The position numbers were made by a program, and so were the translations under genes. 64,000 nucleotides of DNA from Grifola frondosa (taxonomy: Eukaryota; Basidiomycota; Agaricomycetes; Polyporales; Grifolaceae). The stretch is taken from NCBI GenBank assembly GCA_001683735.1, contig LUGG01000024.1, positions 496,001 to 560,000 of the forward strand, in the 5' to 3' direction. Below, in pieces: positions 36,327-46,770 of the stretch. Within the stretch, counting starts at the first letter, position 1; each line of letters opens with the position of its first letter. The notes under the pieces were generated by a model. That model saw only the letters and a program-made list of their open reading frames with translations, was not told where the DNA came from and did not search any database.

Positions 36327-37011
36327 TTCGGTGGAGATGGTTGGTGAGCTACCGTGGTCCTGCAACGCTGAGACGTTAGATAGCGTGAGATGCAGCTATG
36401 TCCACTTTGGAATAATCAGATGACCTACCGGATGGGAATTGGCATTTGAGCGCATCTATCATTGTTGATTCGAAGCACGGCCCACTCGGTGGAGAGCCGG
36501 TAGGGACAAATGACGGGACTCAATTTGGCCAGCACCGACCGCGACGGACAACACTGCTCGCTAGCGCGAACGCGAAGGCATCATGATGGAAACAGAGAAA
36601 AGATGGCAGAAGACGAACGTCAGATTGAGATATAAATATTTCGCAGCGGTGCCTCGGAATTAGGTTCACACAGAGAAGAGGGTTCGATAGTGCTGGGCGT
36701 GGTGTAGGAGATGGCCATCTGTCCGAGTGGATGTCTGAGAGAGATGATAAATGCGAAGACATCATGACGGAACTAACAAGAAGAGTAAGAGTACGAACGT
36801 AAGCTCGAGACGTTGACGTTCGCCGAGTTCGGACATCGCGAGACGATGGGGCACAATATACCCAAGGCCGAATGATTGTGCTGTTGCAGATGCAGACTGT
36901 TATCACAGTGACTAGTCCCGTGGGTCGTAGCACTCGGGAATCAACTCTGGCGCGAATGTAATGCCGCGCAAGAAAGGAGGGGATGAGTCACATGCTATGT
37001 ACTGGTGGAAC

Positions 37012-37019
37012 GATATAAG
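37012..37019 (+). promoter_or_regulatory. TATA-like element before the secreted-peptide gene
   Basis: GATATAAG lies 57 bases upstream of ATG 37076. The same element is present in the mirror copy, but that copy lies within the near-identical tract, so conservation adds little. Confidence 0.3.
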
Positions 37020-37075
37020 CATACTGCTGTCTCTCCCGGAACCTCCAGCGAGAAGAAACGTACCTCTCTGCTACA

Positions 37076-37286
37076 ATGTTCGTCCTCAAGCGTCTTGCCA
37101 TCCTCTTCGCCGCTGCCGCTGTCGCATTGGCCAGCGTGAACACCAGTCCTATTCCGCAATGCACTGGCATAAACATGACTACCCTTGATGACTACGGCAT
37201 TAGCATCAGTGTGTACACCAGATATAGTCGTGGTGAACGCTGCTGATCGTCCTTCAGGTGGTAGCCCACAATGCATCGGTCCGTGA
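37076..37286 (+). CDS. Small secreted two-cysteine peptide precursor (left copy)
   Basis: Two exons, 37076-37208 and 37258-37286, are joined across a 49-nt intron (GTGTGT..CTTCAG with a CTGAT branch-like box) to encode 53 residues. Residues 1-20 (MFVLKRLAILFAAAAVALAS) form a clear signal peptide. The mature part starts VNTSPIPQC, continues through MTTLDDYGI and ends SPQCIGP, so it has two cysteines about 20 residues apart and a Pro-rich N terminus. The mirror gene at 59987-60191 has the same signal peptide start, the same intron length and the same GGTCCGTGA ending, yet a different mature sequence. That is the pattern of a selected peptide and not of chance. Without splicing the frame would end YSRGERC-stop, so the spliced model is preferred. 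No family is recognised. Neighbours are the membrane protein and UstYa genes. The function is unknown. Confidence 0.65.
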
Positions 37287-37980
37287 ACACTGTCCTGCAA
37301 GTGAGAGTCGTCGATGTGTTGCGGTGAGTAATTCTGGATATGCTGTTGCGCCCAGTAGTTCAACAACTTGATCCCAAGTTTTGTGCTAAGCTTGGAGGGG
37401 AATAGGTCAGACTTGGTTGTATGCTTTGATGTGAATTTCGAACACCTGTATTCGAGATAGATATGGAACCTGTTGCGAGTGAATGCTACAACCGAATGGA
37501 GAGCATCACGCGTTTGTGTAGTCTCGAAACCAGACGGTATACATAAGAACTGCGCTAGGGAAAGTGGCTGCGCCACCGAGAGCCACCGGAATAATCCGCG
37601 TGTCACTTCGGAGTTGGGATCGGAGAGCGAAAAACACCAGCACAGTTCTATGTATACCGTCTGGTTCCGATTCCCTCCTAGGAATCGGCTTATCACTTCG
37701 GATGTGCGCGGCCTGTCACGTGAGCGTTAGTACCATAATTACTTGGTATGTACATCCGTCGTCACATTCTTTGCATCTCGCCCAACGCGTGGTAGAGAGC
37801 GTGACTGGCGTCGTTTTTTGTGAGCACACTGTGAATGCCGGTGCGCTTAACTCCTTTTGCTGTTATCATTATACTTTGCCCTTATCGTCATCTCTCGACA
37901 CAACATCGGTGTTGCAGTGTGAGCTGTACGTTTTTGATTTCATGCATTGCTCGCCGGTTAACGTTGCTGTTCGTACACAG
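37287..37980. other. Non-coding border between inverted-repeat arm and Helitron gene
   Basis: Arm similarity fades out near 37510, then comes the hairpin repeat and about 300 bases of T-rich leader before the ATG at 37981. A frame open from 37564 continues into the Helitron gene, but its first 139 codons lack recognisable protein features. Confidence 0.5.
37529..37667. repeat. Hairpin-forming inverted repeat at the 5' border of the Helitron region
   Basis: About 28 bases at 37529-37556 (core CCAGACGGTATACATA) recur inverted at about 37640-37667, with one indel and one mismatch and a spacer of roughly 83 bases. It lies just inside the point where the two giant arms stop matching (about 37510). 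It may be a small MITE or part of the element border. Confidence 0.6.
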
Positions 37981-40900
37981 ATGTCTTTCATCGCCAGAGA
38001 TCAGTTTAGGGGGCGAGAGCTGCTTGACTATGCCCGTGCAGCAGGCTTTGAAGCCATTCAGGACAGTGACATCTGTCAATATGTTGCGACTGCGAGAGCA
38101 ACCTCTGTCTGTAACACTGGTGACGACAGCGTTGTTCGACTTTCGGTGCCCCTTCACGTGCTTTGTAGTCGACTGTCTCGGAAACATTTGATCACCTTAA
38201 CAGATTTTCATCCCGCAACGAGTAGTAAGCGTGCAGATCGTGACACACTTGCTTCTGCACTGATGGCACATGTGTGTGGGTTTCATTGTAGTTCGCATAT
38301 CAGCGTGTTTAAGGTTGGTCCCGGCAACGATGTGGGCGGGGGTTCGGATACCCCTTTGTTTCCACCACTGCCGGTGTCGAAATCTGAGATGGCACGATTT
38401 GTCTCTGAGTGGTGTCAGGCAACATCTCTCGCATGTATTGGAGAGTCTCCGTGTGCTGTGTGTGGCCGGTTGACCCGCACGAAATGTTTGAGGACGATGG
38501 ATATTGAAAGGACGGATCTTAGTCCATTGATTAGGGTTGGAGAACGTGTCACCAGAGCCGTTCACGATGCACAACGTGGGGAGGATGATGCATTAGCTAA
38601 CACCACTCCTATCTTATATCGCCCCGCAGTGAGGGGTGAGGGTCACCGCACAGTGATGGACGTGTGCGAACCATGCTTGGACGCGGTGCAGCGACATAAG
38701 TTACCAAAGCATGCGCTCGCAAATGGCCTATGGCTGGGTGACGTCCCTATTGAATTGCGTTGTGCTAATTTTATGGAACGAATGCTGATCGCGCGCGTAC
38801 GTCATAATTATTTTGTGGCGAAGGTTACGAAAGGTCAATGCAAGCTGTGTGCTAATGCAATAATGTTTTCACAGCCTGTGGCAAGGGTGTTAGAGGTATT
38901 GCCGCCACCTGTGGAAGATATGGACGAATGCTTTGCTATCATATTTATGGGCTCATGTCCTCCGGTCGCTGGGGACTTCAAGCGAACTCCGTTCATTGTT
39001 CGACAGAACGTGGTTCATGCAGCGTTGTGTTGGCTAAAGGTGAATCATCCTGATTATGCGGATGTACAGATATCGCTGTCTAATTTGCAATCATATTCCG
39101 CCGAACACCCTCCGGTGTCTGTGGTTATGCGATTTGGAGATGGGTCCGCACCGGCGGAATCTTTGGCGGTGCATGATAGTGATGACGCACGGGGTATGGA
39201 AGAAGGGATGTGTTCTTTTTTCGTTCATGGACTCACTGGTCAAGATTTTGCACGGATGACATACGAGGAAAAAAAGGTGGTCGCGATCAAACATTTCGAT
39301 GGGGGTGGAGGGGTGTTAGCGTATGGACATGAAGCTCAACCAGAGAGCATATATCACAATCCACGACTGTTTCCAAGCATGTTCCCTTGGTTGTTCCCTT
39401 TCGGTTTGGGTGGGTTCGAGAATCCTCATATTCGAACCAAGATTGGTCGGGCAGAGCATGTAAGACATTTGTTACTGTATGCTGATCGCCGGTTTCAGAT
39501 GGACGAATGTTTTCCGTTCATCGCATTCAATCATGAGCAAATTCATTCCAGCACAACGGGAGGCTTCTTATTAACCAATCGACGTAACTTTCGAGACGTG
39601 GCGGAGAAGATTCTGATGGTGGATAGGCATGCCCTGGATTCTGTTATTGCACGAGGACAAAATGGAGAGTATGTGCGACCTCAGAGCGCGGCAGAAAAAC
39701 AATGCTTTGAGTTAATATCAATCGTTGACCATGTCGCCGGTCATGTTCAAGGCTCGAATACTGGAAGAAAACGGCAACGGATGGAGATCAAGTCGTTGAT
39801 CATTGCTCGAGGGGTACCAGTTTTTTTTCATTACTTTTGCGCCTGTGGATATTAAGCACCCCATTTGCCTATACTATTGTGGAGAAAAAATTGATTTGTT
39901 ATCCTCGTGCCCACAGACGCCTGCGATTTGGGATGCCATGCGTCTCATTGCTTCGAACCCGGTAGGGTGCGCACGGTTTTTTCACTTGATGGTAGAAACA
40001 TTTATCGAATGCATTTTAAAAGCCGGTACAGGTCAGCAGGGTCTTTTCGGACAGACAGAAGCGTATTACGGTACAGTTGAAGAGCAAGGGCGTTTGACGC
40101 TACATTTGCATTTGCTGTTGTGGATCGCTTGTTCGCTTACTCCTCAAGAAATACGAGACAGAGTGGTTGATGATGATGATTTTCGGAGAAGACTTATACA
40201 ATGGTTAGAACAGTGCCATACCGGTGATTATTTTGATCAATCTATGGGCAATTACGGGCTGAAAGAAAACCCAATGGGCCCTTCGTGCGGTGTGAAGAGT
40301 GAAGACCCTGCGTGCACATTGCCCACCCCGCCGCCTACAGAGATGGATGACGCTGCACTTACAGAATGGTACCGGGCGTTTTGCCATGAGACGGATGATA
40401 TTGTCTACCACTGTAATCGACATGATGCCGCACACAAAAAAGGGTGTATGCGGGGACCACCACCATATTGCCGTGCGAGGTTTCCGAGAGAGACACGGGA
40501 AACAACTGTCGTAGATTATGAGAGTGGCGCAATCAGATTTAAAAAGGAACAGCCATGGTTGAATACATTCAACCCTGTGTTGACATACGTACTACGTTGT
40601 AATAGCGATGTGACTTGTCTTTTATCCGGGACACAAGTGAAGGCTGTGGTTGCTTATGTTACAGACTATGTGACAAAAGGTAAGTTGAATACCCACACGT
40701 TTTTTGAAACAGTGCACATGGTGCTTGATCGGCATCAACCAAGCTTGCAGGGGGCTGTCACGGATCGAGAACAGGCAGCAAGAATGCTGATTACGAAGGT
40801 CGTCAACGCACTGACAGTGTTGCAGGAGACAGGCGGGCCTGCGGTGTGTGCTTACCTTCTTGGGCAGCCAGACCATTACACAGACAAGACGTTTGTCACG

Positions 40901-43900
40901 TTTTACTGGAGGTCATATATATATGCCGCCGTTCGCTCTGGGCATGCCGTTGATCAAACTCAGTTTCTAGGAGCAGAAGACTGTGAGCGAGTTATGCTTG
41001 GACAGACGGGCGGAGAGGTAGTGTCGATCAACCGTGTAGATGACTATGTTTACAGACCGGATTTCTTTGAACACTGGTCACTTTACGATTTCCTGCGATT
41101 GACGATAGTTCGCAAACTGAATGTGCGAAATGTCCATAACAATGAATGTGATTCGGACACGGATGATGATGACAGCTACGCGAAAGACTCACGGCACGAC
41201 ATAAACGATGAGCATCGGCAGGCGCGTGGGCCGTACCGATACGTGGAGGGACACCCGCTCAGATCATCTCATGGAGTGTTTTTACAGCGTGATTACAACA
41301 ACGTTGTTCTAGACTTTGTGGGAGGCACACTACCTCGGCGTGATCGGGGCGCACAGGAGGAATATTACATGACGATGCTCACTATCTTCCGACCCATGGG
41401 TTGGCGGAGAGGTTGTGATTTGCGGCCAGGAGCTGATTCATGGGAAGCATGTTATTTGGGTACCGAATTTTATCCCCATCACGTCGCTGTCATGAAAAAT
41501 ATGAACATTCTGTATGAATGTCTTGACGCTAGGGATGATTACTCTGCTCAATGTGCCGCACAAGATGGAGATTCTGGTGACTTGCCCGGATCGTTAAACA
41601 TGTATGACCCGGGCACGGACTCCCTAGGTGACGACGGTGATAAGGATCTGTTGGAACATGCGTACCCTGAATCGCCGTTGGGGATGGATGGAGCGGACGT
41701 ACTTGGGAAGCGGTCAAAACAGAACCGCAATGAAATGGATCATATCGGGTTGCTGCTACGCTCACTCACGACTACCGTTGACGCGGGTGTTGTTACATGC
41801 GATATCTCCATGCCAGCCCGGATATGTATCCAAAAAACAGCTTGCGAATGGAAGCACTTAGTCGATGATGCTCGGGAGGAAGAAATCCATCGTCGCCAAG
41901 GTCACAAGACGGAGACGTTAGGTTCTGTGCCGGTAGTTAACGTGTCAGATAATGTCAAACAGACGATATTAGCAATGGTGGCGATAATTTCCTCCGAAGA
42001 GCTTACCCGGATGTATGCACATGGACTGGACACGTCCCGAGGGCCTCAAGACGTTGACGTGAAAATTCTGCATGGCGTGGTCAAACATTTCAGTCTTAAC
42101 GTGGAACAAGTGAGAGCGTTTGAAATCAGTGCGACACATTTGATCCATAAAAGGACAGCGTGTTTGAGGCTATATCTTGGGGGCATGGGCAGGACTGGGA
42201 AGTCCCGTGTGCTGTCTTCAATAATGTACTTTCTAATTGCACGTGACGAAAAACATAGGTTTGCGGTGCTTGGTCCCACGGGAGGTTGTGCCGCACTCAT
42301 AAATGGCGCGACATATCATTCCATGCTTGGATTTGGTCACCAATCGGCTGACAACGGCGCAGTATCTCTTTCGGCGCTTGCGAAGGTGCGGGGTCAGTTT
42401 GAACGGGTAGAGTTGATATTTATTGACGAGGTATCAATGATATCATGTTCTGATCTATATCGTATTAGCTCTCAGCTGTCTAAAGCGTTCGATTGTCCCA
42501 CAGAATGTTTTGGGGGCAAAAGCATAATTCTGGCAGGCGATTTTGCTCAATTGCCACCGGCGGGCCAAGGACAGTGTGCACTATACAGCGACAGCGTTGG
42601 CGCATGGTCGCCCGCACAAAGCAACCACCAACAGAAGAACGCGATTGGCAAGGCCATCTGGCACATGTTTACTGACGTTGTCATCTTGCGACGAAACATG
42701 AGGCAGACGGGGATGTCTCCCGAAGATGAGGCATTTCGGATTGCCCTCTCCAACTTACGTTATAAGTCGTGCACTGCGGCTGACTGTCAACTTTTGCGCA
42801 GTCACATAGTGGACCCATCAGAAGTGCTATCGGCGCTACAACTACCTCATTTTCGTTACGTCTCTATCATTACGGCGCGGTAACAGTCATCGAGATGCGT
42901 TCAATGCCAGTTGCTCGGCATCGTTTGCTAATCATACAGGCAAGACTTTACACCATTTCTACTCCGTCGACACGTGGGCTAAACACAAAGAGAAATCATC
43001 TGTCCGACAGACTCAGCGGGCGTATAACACATCATTCGATCCGATTCGGGTTACGAACGTCGTGGACCGCGATTTACAACGCACGCTTTGGAAAGTCCCC
43101 CCGCGCTCACCGAACACCATGCTGGCGTGTTGTCGTTATGCGAAGGGATGCCGGTGTTGTTGAAGACTAATGAAGCGACAGAGTTGTGTGCAACTAATGG
43201 CGCAGAAGCCATCGTTCATTCTTGAATATCATCTCATCTGAACACTGGCGAGGAAGTATTGGATGTACTGTTTGTCGAACTTATACGGCCACCGCGAGAC
43301 ATTCAGCTAACAGATTTGCCCGTAAATGTGTTACCTTTAGTGCGAACGAAAAAACGAATTCAGTGCCTACTACCTACCAATACGCTGGTGACGATATCTC
43401 GTGAGCAGATTTGCGTGTTGCCGAATTTTGCGATGACTGACTTTGCTTCTCAAGGCCGTACTAGAATCAGCAATGTTTGTCACCCTGTAGAATGTCGCAC
43501 TCACCAAGCGCTATACACAGTTTTTTCTCGCAGTTCTTCGCTGCGTGATACGCTTATATTGGAGGGCTTTGATGAACGGAAAATGCGAGGTGGAGCATCT
43601 TCTGCGTTGCGGCATGAATTTCGTGAGCTTGAAATCCTTGATGACATTAGCAGACTTTGAACACTCCACCGTTTGCCTGACACCATATGCGGCAATACTC
43701 GCGCGGAACTGTTGAGTTGTTATCGCCGCGTGTTTGGCATGCGTTATGTGCCTGCCACCGTCCCTCATTGTCTAAACTGGTCGTTATGTACTGATGCTGA
43801 TTTAATTGCTGATAACACTTTTGTGGACACAGCGCAAGCGTTTGCACATCTTGTTTCTCCCACTTCGAAAGCATGTGGCAAAAAAAGGAAACACGCATTC

Positions 43901-44847
43901 GAAGAGTGGGTGTCCCCGCACTCCCTGGAAAGAAACAAAAGAAGCCGCCACAGTCTTCCCTCTCCGTCCCAAGTGCTACGAATACTGTATTAGCAGGCTT
44001 AATTTGGGACAGGCAAGATTGGAGTTGTGCTTACGATTCGCTTCTAATGGTTCTTTTTAATATTCAGAGGGAGCAACCCTTCGGGTGGTTTGATTCTTTG
44101 TGTCCCGACAATGAGCTAATGTCCCTAATACGGCATGGTCTCAGACGCGCGAACACAGACAATGCGCAGTTAGAGGTAACTCGAAACGAAGTACGTGACT
44201 TGATGACCGTATTGAATCCGACATTGTTTCCTCGTTGGGGACATTCAATGACCTCGATCAATGATGTTCTACAATTTGTATTTAGCTCTATGTGCCCGTT
44301 GGGAGTCGCAAGTGGACTATGTCACGCATGTGGTTCAACATCAGCTCACACGAACAATGTACTCGATGGATATGTGTGGTCGTTGTTTCCTTTCTTGTGG
44401 GAAGCCTTACCTAACCGTGCGGAATCAATCTCCATCAACGCCGCTGTCGCGCAGTTACTTTCCGTTGGGTATCGCGGGTGCTGCCCTGATTGTCGCACTT
44501 CGGTCAACATTCGAACGGATTTACACGACCCGCCGCCCATCATTATACTCGATGTATCTAACATGCAGTCGTCTAATCTACACATGACGATTGACGAACA
44601 TATCACGTTCGCCATAGGTGAGCATGCGCACAGGTGGCGGCTTACCGGTATGATATATGCTGGTTTTGAACATTTCACATCTCGTATTGTTTGCTCCGAT
44701 GGTAGAGTTTACTATCATGACGGTGCATCTACAGGCCGGGAATGTGTGTACGAGGGCCCCCTGTGTTCTATGGCAGATGCACTTCTTAATGTGAATGGGC
44801 GTTCTGTGAGCCACGCAACATATGTATACGTGGAGCAGATCATGTAA
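37981..44847 (+). mobile_element. Helitron Rep/helicase with C-terminal USP-like peptidase domain, decayed
   Basis: This is the rolling-circle transposase of an agaricomycete Helitron. In order: an N-terminal region with CxxC pairs (CAVCGRLTRTKC, CEPCLDAVQRHKLP, CKLCANAI) like the domain that precedes Helitron Rep (DUF6570 type); a Rep core with the HUH motif LTLHLHLLLW (about 40095-40125) and paired tyrosines YVTDYVTK (about 40655-40678); a PIF1-type helicase with Walker A GGMGRTGKS (about 42179-42205), Walker B FIDEVSMIS and GDFAQLPP; the helicase end FSRSSSLRDTLILEGFD; and a cysteine-peptidase-like domain with WSCAYDSLL (about 44023) and a YHDG histidine segment. Damage: one extra T in an 8-T run near 39820, an extra G near 42882, a frame change near 43120, TGA at about 43222 and 43658, and another frame change near 43970. 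Termini were not resolved. The element cannot encode a full transposase as read. Confidence 0.9.
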
Positions 44848-44894
44848 TGATTGGGCAACGAAATGTTAATACCAAGTACAAACATTTGGAGAAC

Positions 44895-46204
44895 TCATAT
44901 GACGTCTTCACTCTCGAAATTGAACCCGGACTCCGCATCATGCACCACCGTTGCGACCGCGGAATGCGATACCGGCTGAAGGAGCTTAACAACGTCTTGC
45001 TTTAATAAATCACACATCAGCATACAAACGCCAGTTCTGGTGCATGGTCAACCAATAACACTTACCGAAAACTCTTGACGTGTGAACAGCCTGACTATGT
45101 TCTGCATCTCAAACTTGACTTCAAATTGAGGGCCATTTCGAGAACGTTTGCAAACAATCTCTGGTGTGAAACTGACATCAACAAAATCGCCTTTACGAAT
45201 GCTAATTTGCGGTGCGTGAACGATCTTGCCGTCCGGATGTTGAACTCCGACCCCGATGCGGAAGGGAACCCTCCAACGGTGTGATATCTTTGCAGCTCGT
45301 CCTCTCGGATCATCCCCAGGCCTGAGGGCACTGTGAATCTCCTGTCGGTGAAGCGGTGAAATCTGTGTGATGCTCAGTAATGTCACGCCGTTAATTCTGC
45401 CCAACTCACCTTACGAAAGACACGCCGGCTGAGCTTAATGTTGTCTTCCGCTGGCATTCGTACTGCGGACCCCGCATCATGGTGCACAGCACACAGAATG
45501 GCGTACCGCAGTTCTTCCAGGGATTCACATTGAGCTGCAAAAGGAGCATTGAGGCCCGATCCACACAAAGCTAGGCTTTGCATAGCGCCTCCCGCGTTCT
45601 GCTCGCGTCTACAACACCAGTAGTGTTAGCACTCCTCCCGTACAACGCGCATCATTACGTTACCCGTCCCAATCACCAAGGGGCGCTATATTTATGGCAT
45701 CCACAAATCCTTGAATGCGCACAGTGACCTTTGTTTTCGAGCTCTTCATGGTCGGGTGATAGATCCACATTGATCGCTCGATACCGTCCACGGGGCTCGC
45801 CACCGGCTCCACCACACCCCAAGCTGAGATGTCTTCGAAGTTGTCTGGCATCAATTTCCATGCCGGTAACGTCTTCTCGCTGTCGTGATCGTTTAACGGG
45901 ATACCGATGTGAGATGGCCACAACTCCCGGGTCAAGCCACCATTGATATCTGAAGCCCGATGAACACCGATGGCGAGGAATGATATTCAGACTCACGTTT
46001 TAAGAACGACATTACACGTATGCGACTATCAGCAGTGATAAGTGGACACAAACCCTGCCCTCCTTTCCCTATATGATTTATACCATCTCTGCCCCATCCG
46101 ACGTGCTCACCTTCGCATGGTGAGACTGATTGCACATTTGTCTCGATTGGGGCCTGGCTTGTATAGGAGAAATAGACCCCTCTGGCGGCTGGGATCGCGA
46201 TCAT
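44895..46204 (-). CDS. Helitron-associated protein of unknown function, five exons, intact
   Basis: ATG 46204 and four introns (donors near 46000, 45661, 45413 and 45068) give a fully open protein of about 360 residues ending EDVI and TGA 44897-44895. Segments include GEHVGWGRDGINHIGKGGQG, FEDISAWGVVEPVASPVDG, YAILCAVHHDAGSAVRMP, WRVPFRIGVGVQHPDGKIV, ISIRKGDFVDVSFTPEIV and VEFKM-like strands. The central [RK]-x-GDFVDV beta-rich region recalls repetitive hypothetical proteins that I associate with agaricomycete transposons. It could be a single-strand-binding-like fold, but that is speculation. It is convergent with the Helitron gene, with only 47 bp between the stops. All splice phases agree, so unlike the transposase it appears undamaged. 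Confidence 0.6.
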
Positions 46205-46770
46205 GTGACTTCTTTAGGGCCTGCGTCGCGCACGTTCAACACGCCCGACCATGCCACATGCCTCACAACGAGAGAAAGTGCTCATCTACTTCTGAACTAG
46301 TTTTTTCAATCATGGTAGTGACAACGGCTCAATTCCTCTTCCACCTGTGCTCTGCCACGACGGTGAACGAACCGAACCACTCATGTCCACCCCACCGGCC
46401 AAACAACGACACCCGCTGCGGTGGTGCGGAAGCAACATTCCTGCGTTCCCGTTTTCTGATATGGCTTTTGCGGCCCCCCCCCCCCCCCCCCCAAATCTGT
46501 ACCGGAACGCAGCCATGTTTCCGTTACTTCGATCACACCCGTACTCAATCCGTACTTGACTTCGCCACCCGTTCTTGCAGATTCGCCCAAAGCGATACGG
46601 CCGTCCCGTCTCATATAAAGACCACTGTTACCGCCTCACAAGCCGTGCCCCGTTTCCATTTCTTCTGTGCACCTCCAGCACACTGCCGGTTTCAATACTT
46701 CAATGCCCCCACGGACGGCTGCAAGACATAGCAAGAAACGTCGGTAAGTGCGCTGCAGTGGTGTGCTCAC
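46205..46770. other. Divergent promoter gap with an 18-base C run
   Basis: It contains a C homopolymer at about 46475-46492. Open frames across it look fortuitous. It probably holds promoters for both flanking element genes. Confidence 0.5.

Larger units (their letters stand above)
33240..37510. repeat. Giant inverted repeat, left arm (partner about 59755-64000)
   Basis: This arm and 59755-64000 are reverse complements over more than 4 kb, with about 22 kb between them. Identity is mosaic. From about 33600 to 37108 only a handful of differences were found: a few indels, two of them in homopolymers, and isolated substitutions such as the one near 34825. The outer part (33240-33545) and inner part (37109-37510) are clearly diverged. 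The arm holds the UstYa gene, the single-pass membrane protein gene and the secreted peptide gene. Confidence 0.92.

Noticed and set aside
37076..37286. Fungal mating-pheromone precursor interpretation of the small peptide
   Set aside because: Basidiomycete pheromone precursors end in a CaaX box and lack a classical signal peptide; these end in CIGP/CGP and have a clear signal peptide.
36995..37696. Minus-strand open frame of 233 codons overlapping the secreted-peptide gene
   Set aside because: No recognisable features, and its mirror is interrupted. The plus-strand spliced peptide is better supported by conserved signal peptide and intron.
37564..37980. Upstream extension of the Helitron frame
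   Set aside because: Includes the hairpin repeat and lacks protein-like features; the Rep N terminus starts sensibly at ATG 37981.
46041..46731. 229-codon plus-strand frame containing a proline run
   Set aside because: It depends on an 18-base C homopolymer and overlaps the start of the minus-strand gene at 46204; no domain or conserved motif.
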